Below are positions 36,496 through 46,332 of a DNA stretch of 64,000 nt, piece by piece. The position numbers and the translations under genes are program-made. Positions within the stretch are counted from its first letter, which is position 1. Every line of letters begins with the position of its first letter. The notes under the pieces are model-generated. The model did not search any database. It was given only the letters and a program-made list of their open reading frames with translations, and had not been told where the DNA came from. Source of the DNA: Ruegeria sp. Ofav3-42 (lineage in GTDB: Bacteria; Pseudomonadota; Alphaproteobacteria; Rhodobacterales; Rhodobacteraceae); assembly GCF_022347725.1 (NCBI RefSeq), contig NZ_JAKRGB010000003.1:372001-436000 (forward strand). The letters run 5' to 3'.

Positions 36496-39003
36496 TTAGC
36501 CGTCCTTGCGGATGGTTTCGTTTTTCGGATCATACGGACTGTCACAGGTGACGACCGCGTCCCACAGCTTGTCCTGAATTTTAACTTGCAGCTTGGTGCC
36601 TTCGACCGCCTGCTCGGGCTTCACATACCCCATGCCGATGGATTTCTCGAAGGCCACCGAATAGCCGCCCGAGGTCAGACGACCAACCCGCTCGCCTTCA
36701 GGCGTGTACAGCGCCTCGCGGCCCCACGGGTCGGCATCGTCCGGTCCGTCGATCAGCAGAGTGCAGCACTTCACACGCACGCCGGTCTCTTCCAGCTTGG
36801 CCTTGCCGTAGAAGTCTTTCGACAGGTCGACAAAGCGCGGCAGGTCGGCCTCAAGCGGTGTCGCGTCGCGGCCCAGTTCGGTACCAAATGCACGATAGGA
36901 TTTCTCCTGACGCAGCCAGTTCTGGGCGCGGGCACCGACCAGCTTCATACCGTGCTTCTCACCAGCTTGCTCCAGCAGGTCGAACAGGTAGTTCTGCATC
37001 TCGATCGGGTGGTGCAATTCCCAACCCAGCTCACCGGTATAGGCCACGCGGATCGCGTTGACCGGGCACATGCCCAGTTCGATCTGGCGCGCCGACAGCC
37101 ACGGGAAGCGCTTGTTGGACAGTGCAGTTTCCGGATCAGCGTCCTTGATGACTTCTTTCAGAACGTCACGCGACTTGGGTCCGGCGATGGCGAAGACGCC
37201 CCACTGGGTGGTCACGTCCTGGATCTCGATATAGCCGAACTCCTCCATCTTGTCCTCGGCCGCCTTACGCAGGTAGTCGGCGTCGTACTCGGTCCAGGCA
37301 CCGGCAGAGACGATGTAGTAGTTGTTTTCGCCGTTGCGGACGATGGTGTACTCGGTGCGGGTGGTGCCGTGCGAGGTCAGCGCGTAGGTCAGGTTGATGC
37401 GACCGACCTTGGGCAGCTTGTTGCAGGTGAACCAATCCAGAAACTGAGTCGCACCGGGGCCTTTGACGACATGCTTGGTGAAGGCCGAGGCGTCGATCAG
37501 GCCAACGCCTTCGCGGATCGCTTTGGCTTCTTCGACGGCGTATTGCCACCAGCCACCACGACGGAACGAACGGCTTTCCCTGTCGAAGTTGTCCGGCGCG
37601 TCCAGCGGGCCGAAATAGTTCGGACGTTCCCAGCCATTGACCCAACCGAATTGCGCGCCGCGTGCTTTCTGGCGGTCGTAGGCCGGAACCGTCCGCAGCG
37701 GGCGGCATGCCTCACGCTCTTCATCCGGGTGGTGCAGAATGTAGACGTGCTCATAGCACTCTTCGTTCTTGCGCGCTGCGAACTCGGTGGTCATCCAGTT
37801 GGACGAGTAACGTTTGGGGTCCAGCGAGGCCATGTCGATCTCGGCTTCGCCGTCGACCATCATCTGCGCCAGATAGTAGCCGGTGCCGCCTGCGGCGGTG
37901 ATACCGAACGAGAAACCTTCGGCCAGCCACATGTTGCGCAGACCCGGAGCGGGGCCAACCAGCGGGTTGCCGTCAGGGGTGTAGCAGATCGGGCCGTTGA
38001 AATCGTCTTTCAGGCCGGATTCAGCGCAAGACGGCACACGTTCGGCCATTGCCATGTACTGATCCGCAATCCGGTCGAGATCCAATGGGAACAGGTCGGC
38101 GCGGAAGCTGTCTGGCACGCCATGTTCGAACTGTGCGGGCGCGCCGTGTTCATAGATACCCAGAATCCAGCCACCGCGTTCTTCGCGGGCGTAAGATTCA
38201 TTGTCGGCGTCACGGACAACAGGGTGTTCGGGGTTACCAGCCTCACGCCATTTGACCAGCTCAGGGTCTTTGTCCATTACGATGAAGGTATGCTCGACCG
38301 GGATCGCGGGCATTTTGATGCCCAGCATCTTGGCTGTCCGCTGCGCGTGGTTGCCCGATGCGGTCACGACATGCTCGGCAGTGATTACCACCTGCTCATC
38401 TGAAGGAACGAGGTTGCCGCCCTTCTCGACCATCTTGGTACAGGTGACTTCCCAGTGTGTGCCATTCCAGTGGAAGGCATCGGCCTGCATTTTGCGAACA
38501 ATATCGACACCGCGCTGACGGGCCCCTTTGGCCATCGCCTGAGTCACGTCGGCAGGGTTAATGTAGCCGTCTTCGGTGTGATAAATCGCACCCTTCAGGT
38601 CAGAGGTCTCGATCAGCGGCCAGCGCTCCTTGATCTGCTCAGGCGTTAGCCACTCATATGCAACGTCACAGGTTTCGGCTGTGGACGCATAAAGCATGTA
38701 CTCGTCCATACGCTCTTGCGTCTGCGCCATACGCAGGTTGCCGACCACGGCGAAACCCGCGTTCAGACCAGTTTCTTCCTCAAGCGTTTTGTAGAAATCG
38801 ACGGAGTATTTGTGGATGTGGGTCGTCGCATAGGACATGTTGAACAGCGGCAACAGGCCCGCCGCATGCCAGGTCGAGCCCGATGTCAGCTCGTCCCGCT
38901 CGATCAGCATCACATCGTCCCAGCCTGCCTTGGCCAGATGATAGGCAATCGAGGTCCCGACGGCGCCGCCGCCAACAACCAGTGCTTTGACTTGGGTTTT
39001 CAT
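36496..39003 (-). CDS. Dimethylglycine/sarcosine dehydrogenase-like FAD enzyme with GcvT domain
   Basis: The 835-residue protein has an N-terminal FAD-binding DAO domain (VVGGGAVGTSIAYHLAKAG, then SGSTWHAAGL, where the histidine is the covalent flavin site in characterised dimethylglycine dehydrogenases). It continues with a FAO middle part and C-terminal GcvT/aminomethyltransferase folate-binding domains (from about residue 450). These enzymes demethylate N-methylglycines and pass formaldehyde to tetrahydrofolate, a step in choline and glycine betaine breakdown. The ATG at 39003 starts exactly at the FAD domain. The precise methylamine substrate is not determined by sequence. Confidence 0.87.
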   Translation of the reverse strand: MKTQVKALVVGGGAVGTSIAYHLAKAGWDDVMLIERDELTSGSTWHAAGLLPLFNMSYATTHIHKYSVDFYKTLEEETGLNAGFAVVGNLRMAQTQERMDEYMLYASTAETCDVAYEWLTPEQIKERWPLIETSDLKGAIYHTEDGYINPADVTQAMAKGARQRGVDIVRKMQADAFHWNGTHWEVTCTKMVEKGGNLVPSDEQVVITAEHVVTASGNHAQRTAKMLGIKMPAIPVEHTFIVMDKDPELVKWREAGNPEHPVVRDADNESYAREERGGWILGIYEHGAPAQFEHGVPDSFRADLFPLDLDRIADQYMAMAERVPSCAESGLKDDFNGPICYTPDGNPLVGPAPGLRNMWLAEGFSFGITAAGGTGYYLAQMMVDGEAEIDMASLDPKRYSSNWMTTEFAARKNEECYEHVYILHHPDEEREACRPLRTVPAYDRQKARGAQFGWVNGWERPNYFGPLDAPDNFDRESRSFRRGGWWQYAVEEAKAIREGVGLIDASAFTKHVVKGPGATQFLDWFTCNKLPKVGRINLTYALTSHGTTRTEYTIVRNGENNYYIVSAGAWTEYDADYLRKAAEDKMEEFGYIEIQDVTTQWGVFAIAGPKSRDVLKEVIKDADPETALSNKRFPWLSARQIELGMCPVNAIRVAYTGELGWELHHPIEMQNYLFDLLEQAGEKHGMKLVGARAQNWLRQEKSYRAFGTELGRDATPLEADLPRFVDLSKDFYGKAKLEETGVRVKCCTLLIDGPDDADPWGREALYTPEGERVGRLTSGGYSVAFEKSIGMGYVKPEQAVEGTKLQVKIQDKLWDAVVTCDSPYDPKNETIRKDG

Positions 39004-39094
39004 AACCGGGCGTCTCCCCTTGAATTCAGTTGACACCATATGGCGCATTTGCGGCACCCGGCGCGACATTCATCCGACCAGTGATATAAAAAAA

Positions 39095-39119
39095 ACGACC
39101 CGCGCATGGCGCAGATCGT
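39095..39119 (-). terminator. Intrinsic terminator of the membrane-anchored hypothetical gene
   Basis: An 11-bp stem with two G-U pairs (39095-39105 with 39109-39119) and a three-base loop is followed on the minus strand by eight T residues (complement of 39087-39094). It lies about 20 bp after the stop codon at 39140, and upstream of the dimethylglycine-dehydrogenase-like gene. Confidence 0.8.
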
Positions 39120-39139
39120 CCTTTTTGCTATCTGAGTTG

Positions 39140-40384
39140 TCAGTTGCTGCCCACCGAACACCGTTTACTGCTTCCCAGCGTTGCGCAGGATGAAGTACCC
39201 AAACCGCCCTTGCGTACCTTCACCTCTTGCGATGAAGCCTTCTGCTGGGATGCATCTGTCCCGGCTTTGGCCTTAAATGCCATGTTCATCAGATTCTGAA
39301 AAAACCCGCCGTCGCCACCTTCACTGGCCACCTGGGGTTCGACCTTGCTAAGGGCAGATTCCAGCAACAGATCCTGCGTGCGAATGTAAGCCAGCTGCGA
39401 CAATTCCTGGTTTTCGAAGACTTTACCATTCGTAATGTCCACCACACCCTCGGTGTTGAACCCAGAACTGGCCAAAGTGTTAACCATCACAGAGGCAGCA
39501 TCCAGATTTTTGAACTTTTCCTGCCCCAGTTTGAGTTGCGCATTTTGCATCGCTTCATAGAGCTTGTGCATTTCGTCCGCGATCTCTGACTGTTGTTCCA
39601 GGGGAACATTGATCCCCTTGCCGACAACCAGGGCAGGCAGAGGCAACAGCTGGTTCAGGCCCGCGTAATCCACCCGGCCCAGAAAGTCGCGGATCGTCGC
39701 GTCTTTGGCATCTGTGTGAAGGCGAATGACGACCTCCTGATCAAAACCGATGCGACCTGTGAACGCGCGGTACCTGGGCCTTTCGTCGTTATCCAGCAGA
39801 TTTCCAGTGGTTTCCATGAATGCCACACCGTCGATCACGGCATAGCCTTCCTCAACTTTCATGCCTCCAAGGAATGCGCTCTGAGCGCTCAAAGCCAGCC
39901 CGGCCATTGTATTGCGAGCGGACTTTGGCTTGAGCGAGATATCAAGCCAAATAACCTCCGAATCGTTGGAATACACCGCGCCGGTCTCATCCAGTTTACG
40001 AATCGCGCCTTCTTTCCCAGCGCTATTGAGCGCGACCAACTCAGCCGGACCACTGATGGAACTGATAAGCGGTGTCAGGCCAAACTCGGTAAGAGCCGTG
40101 GAAACCGCGCTGTTATCAGCTTCGGTCATGGCATGTTGCGCCCACCCGGTCGGTGGCTTGGGCAAATAGCTTTTAGCCCCCGCATCCCACAGCTTCTCAC
40201 GCTCGCGATCAGCCTTTTTTGCCTCTCGCTTCTGTTGGCTCCGGTCGAATCGTTCAGAGATCGTTTCGACATACTCATTGAACGAAAGTGTGCCTTCCGA
40301 CTTTTTGTCCTGCTGATAGTAATCCAGTCCAGCAACGACCAGAACTACAATCAGCCCAAAGCCAAGGAACCTTAAAGCGTCCAT
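39140..40384 (-). CDS. Membrane-anchored hypothetical protein, 414 residues
   Basis: The protein starts at the ATG at 40384 with GGGGA upstream. One hydrophobic helix (about residues 4-20) is followed by a charged, Lys/Arg/Glu-rich coiled-coil-like stretch (about 45-70). A large soluble part that is probably periplasmic follows. A C-terminal serine-rich tail has two cysteines (SSCATLGSSKRCSVGSN) that could form a disulfide. I do not recognise a domain. It has its own terminator and no operon partners. Confidence 0.72.
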   Translation of the reverse strand: MDALRFLGFGLIVVLVVAGLDYYQQDKKSEGTLSFNEYVETISERFDRSQQKREAKKADREREKLWDAGAKSYLPKPPTGWAQHAMTEADNSAVSTALTEFGLTPLISSISGPAELVALNSAGKEGAIRKLDETGAVYSNDSEVIWLDISLKPKSARNTMAGLALSAQSAFLGGMKVEEGYAVIDGVAFMETTGNLLDNDERPRYRAFTGRIGFDQEVVIRLHTDAKDATIRDFLGRVDYAGLNQLLPLPALVVGKGINVPLEQQSEIADEMHKLYEAMQNAQLKLGQEKFKNLDAASVMVNTLASSGFNTEGVVDITNGKVFENQELSQLAYIRTQDLLLESALSKVEPQVASEGGDGGFFQNLMNMAFKAKAGTDASQQKASSQEVKVRKGGLGTSSCATLGSSKRCSVGSN

Positions 40385-40475
40385 TTCAATCCCCGAAATC
40401 AATCACTGCTCATACGTGCAATTGATAGTGATTAATTTGGGCACTCTTGTGGCTTGGAGACGAAATTCCGAGGCG

Positions 40476-41882
40476 TTACGGTGTCGGCAGAATCTTTCCG
40501 GGGTTCATGATGTTATCAGGGTCCAGCGCCTTTTTGATGGCCTCCATATACGCAACCGCTGGGCCAAGCTCTTTGATCAGATAGGGTCGTTTGCCCTGTC
40601 CGATTCCATGCTCGCCCGTGCAGGTGCCCTCCATCGAAATAGCCAGATCGTTCAGCCATCCGACAAAGTCTTCTGCCTTTTCCACTTCGTCGGCATTCTC
40701 CATGTCGATCAGTAGCAGAGTATGGAAGTTCCCGTCGCCAACATGTCCGACCATGGGCGCCATCAACCCAAGCTCCTTCGCCTTGTCCTGTGTTGCCGTG
40801 ACGCATTCGGCCAGTCTGGAAATCGGAACGCATACGTCGGTGGAAATCCCCCGCGCGCCCGGACGCAGCTGAAGACAAGCCCAATACATGTCGTGCCGAG
40901 CCTGCCAGAGCTTGCTGCGCTCTTCGGTCGTTGAGGTTGCCGCAAAATCGGAGCCGCCAAACTCTTCCGCGATCTGGCCGAAGGTTTCGGCCTGCTCGAC
41001 CGCACTGCTTTCCGAGCCGTGGAACTCGAGCAGCAGCAGTGGTGTTTCGGGCAAACTCAGACCAGAGTAGGCATTGGCGGCCTTGACCGACATCTCGTCC
41101 AGCAGCTCGATCCGGGCCACCGGAACACCATACTGAATGGTCAGCATGACCGCCTGACACGCCGCATCGACCGTGGGGAACGAGCAGCGGGCCGAGGTGA
41201 TCGCCTCGGGGATGCCCTGCAGGCGCAGTGTAAGTTCGGTGATGATGCCCAGCGTTCCTTCCGCGCCGATCAGCAAGCGGGTCAGGTCATACCCGGCCGA
41301 GGATTTCTTGGCCCGGTGCCCGGTGCGGATGATCTGCCCATCCGGCATGACGGCTTCGAGGCTGAGAATATTGTCCTTCATCGTGCCATAGCGCACCGCA
41401 TTCGTGCCGGACGCACGCGTCGCCGCCATTCCCCCCAATGAGGCATTTGCCCCGGGATCAATTGGGAAGAACAAGCCCTGGTCGCGCAAATGGGTGTTCA
41501 GTTCTTCTCGCGTCACACCGGGCTGCACCACACAATCCAGATCACCGGGATGAACGGCCAGTACATTGTTCATTTGTGACAAATCGACCGAGACCCCACC
41601 AGAAGGCGCGTTCACATGGCCCTCCAGCGACGTGCCAGTGCCAAAGGCGATCACCGGCACTTTGTGGGTCGCGCAGGTTTTGACGATCTCCGACACCTCC
41701 TCCGTCGAACGCGGAAAAACCACGGCATCCGGGGACTGATTTTCGATCCAGGTGGTTGTATGGCCGTGCTGTTCGCGGATCGCCTGTCCGGTTTGCAGCC
41801 GGTCGCCGAATTTCCGCTTCAGGATACCGACAGCTGCCTCAATCCCAACTAAGTTTCGCGGCAATGCAACTGCCTGCACCAT
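40476..41882 (-). CDS. FAD-binding D-lactate/glycolate-type dehydrogenase
   Basis: The 468-residue protein has the PCMH/VAO FAD domain (VIAFGTGTSLEGHVNAPSGG, then DPGANASLGGMAATRASGTN and LIGAEGTLGIITE) and a C-terminal FAD-oxidase domain ending GEHGIGQGKRPYL and DPDNIMNPGKILP. This is typical of GlcD and cytochrome-linked D-lactate dehydrogenases, which oxidise 2-hydroxy acids and feed the respiratory chain. No glcE or glcF genes are adjacent, which favours a stand-alone D-2-hydroxyacid dehydrogenase. It lies 24 bp downstream of ggt on the same strand. Confidence 0.87.
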   Translation of the reverse strand: MVQAVALPRNLVGIEAAVGILKRKFGDRLQTGQAIREQHGHTTTWIENQSPDAVVFPRSTEEVSEIVKTCATHKVPVIAFGTGTSLEGHVNAPSGGVSVDLSQMNNVLAVHPGDLDCVVQPGVTREELNTHLRDQGLFFPIDPGANASLGGMAATRASGTNAVRYGTMKDNILSLEAVMPDGQIIRTGHRAKKSSAGYDLTRLLIGAEGTLGIITELTLRLQGIPEAITSARCSFPTVDAACQAVMLTIQYGVPVARIELLDEMSVKAANAYSGLSLPETPLLLLEFHGSESSAVEQAETFGQIAEEFGGSDFAATSTTEERSKLWQARHDMYWACLQLRPGARGISTDVCVPISRLAECVTATQDKAKELGLMAPMVGHVGDGNFHTLLLIDMENADEVEKAEDFVGWLNDLAISMEGTCTGEHGIGQGKRPYLIKELGPAVAYMEAIKKALDPDNIMNPGKILPTP

Positions 41883-41906
41883 GTCTATCCCCTTTGAAAC
41901 GCCGGG

Positions 41907-43700
41907 CTATTCGCCCAGCGCTATGCCTTCACGGCGTGGATCGGCACCGCCGACCAGCACGTCCCCTATTTCAATCGCATGCAGGCCCGAGGTCAGATCC
42001 CGTGGGTTCACCTCGAACCCAAGCTCAATCAACGCGTCCGAGAATCCTTCGGCCGCGGTGCTTTCTTCGACATCGTAAGTCCCGAAGCGGTTGACCAGAT
42101 GCGGAAGCGACAGAGCCTGCTGAACGTCCATATCCCAATCGGCCCAGGCGATGATCGACTTGGCCACATAGCCGATGATGCGGCTGCCGCCCGGTGATCC
42201 GATGGCCAGAACAGGCGCGCCGTCCTGCATCACAATTGTCGGGCTCATCGACGAACGCGGACGCTTGCCCGGTTCCAACCGGTTGGCAATCGGCACCCCG
42301 TCGCTGTGGGTTTTGAACGAGAAATCCGTCAGCTCGTTGTTCAACAGGAATCCGTTGGTCATCAGACGTGACCCAAAACCGTTCTCAATCGTCGTCGTCA
42401 TCGACAGGACGTTGCCATATTGGTCAACGATCGAGATGTGCGAGGTCGAAGGCAGCTCGATAGAGACATCATCGGCCCAGTTTGACGCATGATCGAACTC
42501 GGGGTTGCCCGGCGCGACCTCTGTCAGCGCAGCCTCTCCGCCCAACAGCGCACCGCGGTCGGACAGATAAGCTGGATCAACCAAACCCTGGGTCGGCATT
42601 GGGACAAAGTCGTGATCGGCCATGTAACGGCCGCGATCCGCGAAAGCCAAACGCGAGGCATCACCGATCAGACGCCAGGCATTGGCGTCTTCGGGGCCCA
42701 TTGCCGCCAGATCATAGCCATCCAGCATGCCCAGTATCTGACCAACTGTCAGCGCTCCGGACGATGGCGGACCCATGCCGCAGACCTCATAGGCGCGGTA
42801 GGTGGCACAGACTGGTTCACGCTCGATCACCTGATACAGCGCCAAGTCGATACCCGACAGAACACCCGGATTGCCTTCGGCACCACGAACGGTACTGACG
42901 ATGCCCGCAGCGATTTCACCACCGTAGAAACCGGCAGACCCTTCGCTCGCCAGAGTCCGCAGCGTTTTGGCGTAGGCCGGGTTCGTCAGGCGTTGCCCCT
43001 GCTCCAGCGGTTTACCGCCGGGCAGGAAATACTCTGCCGTCACGGGAAAGCGCGACAGGCGTTCTGCATCCTTCTCGACCAGGCTGGCGAGGCGCGGAGA
43101 AACAAGGAAACCTTCATCGGCCAACTTAATGCCGTCGGTAAACAGGCCGGGCCAAGGGCTGCGACCCCAGCGCCGGTGCGCCTCTTCTAACAAGGCGGGT
43201 GTGCCGGGGGTGCCGACTGACAACCCGCCAACCACCGCATCGAAAAACTTCAGCGGTTCGCCGTTTTCATCGTGAAACAGCCTGTGATTGGCTTCAAGCG
43301 GTGCAGTCTCGCGCCCGTCCAGCGTGGTTAGCTTGCCCGTAGCTGCATCGTACCAGACCAGAAACGCCCCGCCCCCAAGGCCCGAGGATTGCGGTTCGAC
43401 CAGTCCCAGCACAACCTGAACGGCCACCATCGCATCTGCCGCCGAGCCGCCGGCCCGCAGCACTTTTGCGCCAGCTTCAACCGCCAATGGGTTCGCTGCG
43501 GCAACCATCCAGTTTTCCGATGTGACCGGCTTTCCGCCCATTTTGGCCTCAAGCGCGGCGATCACCTCATCGGTAAGGCCCTGCACCTGCCCTTCGGACG
43601 CGCCTTCAGGGGCGACTGCATCGGCCGTCTCTTGGGCAATGGACGGCCCCGCCAATACCATCGCCGACAAAAACAGACCCGAGATCAGACGTCGTTTCAT
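41907..43700 (-). CDS. ggt: Gamma-glutamyltransferase (periplasmic)
   Basis: The 597-residue precursor has a signal peptide (about residues 1-22), then the large-subunit blocks NPLAVEAGAKVLRAGGSAADA and SSGLGGGAFLVWY with the glutamate-binding DGRETAP. The autoprocessing threonine is in STSHISIVDQYGNVLSMTTT, which starts the small subunit. GSPGGSRIIG follows. It cleaves glutathione and other gamma-glutamyl amides in the periplasm. AGGAGG precedes the ATG at 43700. With the ChaC gene at the left of the window there are two separate glutathione-degrading enzymes. Confidence 0.93.
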   Translation of the reverse strand: MKRRLISGLFLSAMVLAGPSIAQETADAVAPEGASEGQVQGLTDEVIAALEAKMGGKPVTSENWMVAAANPLAVEAGAKVLRAGGSAADAMVAVQVVLGLVEPQSSGLGGGAFLVWYDAATGKLTTLDGRETAPLEANHRLFHDENGEPLKFFDAVVGGLSVGTPGTPALLEEAHRRWGRSPWPGLFTDGIKLADEGFLVSPRLASLVEKDAERLSRFPVTAEYFLPGGKPLEQGQRLTNPAYAKTLRTLASEGSAGFYGGEIAAGIVSTVRGAEGNPGVLSGIDLALYQVIEREPVCATYRAYEVCGMGPPSSGALTVGQILGMLDGYDLAAMGPEDANAWRLIGDASRLAFADRGRYMADHDFVPMPTQGLVDPAYLSDRGALLGGEAALTEVAPGNPEFDHASNWADDVSIELPSTSHISIVDQYGNVLSMTTTIENGFGSRLMTNGFLLNNELTDFSFKTHSDGVPIANRLEPGKRPRSSMSPTIVMQDGAPVLAIGSPGGSRIIGYVAKSIIAWADWDMDVQQALSLPHLVNRFGTYDVEESTAAEGFSDALIELGFEVNPRDLTSGLHAIEIGDVLVGGADPRREGIALGE

Positions 43701-43766
43701 TGTATCCTCCTGAAAAATGCATGTTCCAATTCGCAGCGCCCGCACCGAAGCACAGGCGAGATCCCG

Positions 43767-44753
43767 TCAAAGCATCGCGGGGACAACCTGATCCGGCGGC
43801 CGGTGGCCGTCTTCGAACGTCTTGATGTTAATGATGACTTTCTCGCCCATTTCGATCCGCCCTTCCAAGGTGGCCGATCCCATATGGGGCAGCAGGACAA
43901 CATTCGGCAATTGCCGCAAACGCGGGTTCACATCTGTTCCGTGCTCATAAACGTCCAGCCCTGCGCCTGCGATTTCGCCTGAGCGGATCAGACGCGTCAA
44001 CGCGTTTTCATCCACCACCTCACCCCGAGAGGTGTTCACAATCACAGCCGACGGCTTCATCAGGTTCAATCGCCGTGCGTTCATCAGGTGAAAGGTCGAA
44101 GGCGTCGACGGGCAATTGATGGAAATGACATCCATCCGCGCGACCATCTGATCGAGGCTTTCCCAATAAGTCGCCTCCAGCTCCTGTTCCGTTTCGGGGC
44201 GCAGTCGACGGCGATTGTGGTAATGCACCTGCATTCCAAAAGCGCTGGCACGGCGCGCCACGGCTTGACCAATGCGCCCCATGCCCAAAATACCCAGGCG
44301 ACGCCCACCGATCCGCCCGCCTAAGAACGCGTTTGGCGCCCATCCGTCCCAATCGCCTTTTTGCATCACGGACAGGCCTTCGGGGATTCGACGGGTCACC
44401 GCCAGAATAAGCGCCATGGTCATGTCCGCAGTATCGTCGGTCAAAACACCCGGCGTGTTCGACACCAAAATGCCGCGCTGGCGCGCGGTTGAGACGTCGA
44501 TATTGTCGACCCCAGCACCGTAATTCGCGATCAGGCGCAGGTTCTCACCGGCCTGCCCCAGCAAACCACCGTCAATCGTATCGGTTACCGTCGGCACCAG
44601 CACATCAGCTGTTTTTACCGCCGCAACCAGTTCTTCGCGGGTCATTGGGTTGTCATCGTCGCGCAATTGTACATCGAACAATTCGCTCAACCGGGTTTCA
44701 ACCGCCTCGGGCAACCGTCGCGTAACGACAACACTCAGACGTTCTCTTGGCAC
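43767..44753 (-). CDS. D-isomer 2-hydroxyacid dehydrogenase (glyoxylate/hydroxypyruvate reductase-like)
   Basis: The 328-residue enzyme starts with GTG at 44753 (VPRERLSVVVTRRLP), eight bases after GGGAG; in-frame starts further upstream lack a ribosome binding site. The NAD(P) loop is LGILGMGRIGQAVARRA, and the catalytic Arg, Glu and His are in NTSRGEVVDENAL, GLDVYEHG and LLPHMGSAT. These enzymes reduce glyoxylate or hydroxypyruvate. It is upstream of ggt on the same strand, 66 bp apart, and may share a transcript. Confidence 0.87.
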   Translation of the reverse strand: MPRERLSVVVTRRLPEAVETRLSELFDVQLRDDDNPMTREELVAAVKTADVLVPTVTDTIDGGLLGQAGENLRLIANYGAGVDNIDVSTARQRGILVSNTPGVLTDDTADMTMALILAVTRRIPEGLSVMQKGDWDGWAPNAFLGGRIGGRRLGILGMGRIGQAVARRASAFGMQVHYHNRRRLRPETEQELEATYWESLDQMVARMDVISINCPSTPSTFHLMNARRLNLMKPSAVIVNTSRGEVVDENALTRLIRSGEIAGAGLDVYEHGTDVNPRLRQLPNVVLLPHMGSATLEGRIEMGEKVIINIKTFEDGHRPPDQVVPAML

Positions 44754-44891
44754 CTCTGCACTCCCACTGCTTTGCAAACATTCGCGCGCCATGGCATCGT
44801 GGCGCAGGATAAGGCGGGGCACAAGAACCCCATAGGCATTGAGTCGACCTTTTTTCGAACCAAGATCAACAGGCACAAGAGCAGACAGTAA

Positions 44892-45413
44892 GTGAGTGGC
44901 TTTCTACCCGTAAAACGCCTTGTTCCGGCGGTATTCGCTGTTTTTCTGGCCGTGTTCGGCAATCTGCCTGCCAACGCGCAGGACAAACGTGGCCCGGTCA
45001 CGAATCTGCCGCTGCCGCGATATGTCTCTATGAAAGCAGCCGAAGGCAATGTACGCCGGGGTCCTTCACTGACGCATCGAATCGATTGGGTGTTTAAACG
45101 GCGGGGTATGCCGCTGCAGATCACGGCCGAATACGGCAACTGGCGCAAGGTTCAGGACCGCGACGGTGCCGGAGGATGGGTTCACTATGCTTTGCTGTCT
45201 GGCGTGAGGACCGTGTTGATCGAATCCGAAATGCTGCCTGTTTACTCCAGCCCCGACCCCAAAGCGCCGGTCAGCGCGCAATTCGAATCCGGGGTCGTGG
45301 CCCGGCTCGGCAGCTGCTCTTTGGACTGGTGCCAAATCTCGGCCGGTGGCTATCGCGGCTGGACTTTGAAATCGAACCTCTGGGGCGTGGACCCTGCTGA
45401 AATCCGCGAATAG
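44892..45413 (+). CDS. Exported SH3 domain (SH3_4) protein
   Basis: The 173-residue protein has a GTG start, a signal peptide (about residues 1-30, ending NAQ) and two bacterial SH3-like repeats. The first begins AAEGNVRRGPSLTHRIDWVFKR, the second near LIESEMLPVYSSPDP. Such domains bind peptidoglycan or cell-wall peptides in the periplasm. Two cysteines (GSCSLDWCQ) may pair. It is convergent with the haloalkane dehalogenase gene, 10 bp apart. Confidence 0.82.
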   Translation: MSGFLPVKRLVPAVFAVFLAVFGNLPANAQDKRGPVTNLPLPRYVSMKAAEGNVRRGPSLTHRIDWVFKRRGMPLQITAEYGNWRKVQDRDGAGGWVHYALLSGVRTVLIESEMLPVYSSPDPKAPVSAQFESGVVARLGSCSLDWCQISAGGYRGWTLKSNLWGVDPAEIRE

Positions 45414-45423
45414 CCGTCGCAGT

Positions 45424-46332
45424 TCAGGAAGTTCGCGCGATGAAATCGCAGGCCAGATCCACCAGTTCCGGTCCAACATCTTCCTGCAGAAAATGACCTG
45501 CATCTGGCAAAATCACGTGCGGCTGCCCCGCAGCGCCTGGGCACAACTTTTGAAACACCTTATCAATCCCGGCCATGACTTTATCGTCTGCCCCAAATGC
45601 AGTGAGTACCGGGGTTTGCAATTCGCGGATCACATCCCAAGCTTGTCGGTTCGGCCCCGAAGATGGATCATTCGGCGAAGTTGGCACCAGCATTGGAAAC
45701 TGCCGCGCACCGGCCTTGTAACTTTCATCGGGGAATGGCGCGTCATAAGCTGCGATGACGTCCTCGGACAGGGACAAGACCGTTCCCCCTTTCAGAATTC
45801 CACCGGCGGGAAACTCCGGCACGTCCTGACTGAACTTTCGCCAGTTTTCAAACGCTTCCCCCATGGGCTGATCGCCAGTCGGCAGCGCAGTATTGGCAAC
45901 AACGATGCGCGCGAACCGATCGGGCATCTCGGCCCACAACCTCAGTCCGATCAGCCCACCCCAATCCTGACAGATCAGCGTGATGTTGCGCAGGTCGACC
46001 TTGCGCAGCCACTCGCCCATCCAGGTTACGTGCCGCTCATAGGTGTAGTCACTGCGTCCGGTCGGTTTGTCAGAGCAACCAAACCCGATCAGATCGGGTG
46101 CAACCGCCCGGTGCCCGCGCGAGACGAATCCCGCGATCATATGGCGATAGAGGTAGGACCAACTGGGTTCACCATGCATCATCAGAATCGGATTGGCATT
46201 TTTCGCCCCCTCATCCACATGATGCACCCGCAGCTGGCCGCCCTCTGTGTCGTCAATCTGCGTGTAAACCGGTTCGAAAGGGAAGTCGGGCAGCCCCTGA
46301 AACCGAGCGACAGGTGTGCGTAAAAACTCCAT
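45424..46332 (-). CDS. Haloalkane dehalogenase, alpha/beta hydrolase (HLD-I type)
   Basis: The 302-residue protein matches the HLD-I pattern. HGEPSWSYLYRH (53-64) supplies the oxyanion and halide contacts, ICQDWGGLIGL contains the nucleophile Asp123 followed by the halide-binding Trp124, and DAGHFLQED near the C-terminus holds the catalytic histidine. It would hydrolyse alkyl halides to alcohols in the cytosol. I chose the ATG at 46332 because GAAAGG lies seven bases upstream; the ATG at 46338 is too close to it. Natural halocarbons of marine algae are plausible substrates. Confidence 0.85.
   Translation of the reverse strand: MEFLRTPVARFQGLPDFPFEPVYTQIDDTEGGQLRVHHVDEGAKNANPILMMHGEPSWSYLYRHMIAGFVSRGHRAVAPDLIGFGCSDKPTGRSDYTYERHVTWMGEWLRKVDLRNITLICQDWGGLIGLRLWAEMPDRFARIVVANTALPTGDQPMGEAFENWRKFSQDVPEFPAGGILKGGTVLSLSEDVIAAYDAPFPDESYKAGARQFPMLVPTSPNDPSSGPNRQAWDVIRELQTPVLTAFGADDKVMAGIDKVFQKLCPGAAGQPHVILPDAGHFLQEDVGPELVDLACDFIARTS

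Noticed and set aside
36586..38403. 605-codon open frame on the plus strand
   Set aside because: Antisense to the dimethylglycine-dehydrogenase-like gene in the frame that stays open in GC-rich coding DNA; no domain or ribosome binding site.
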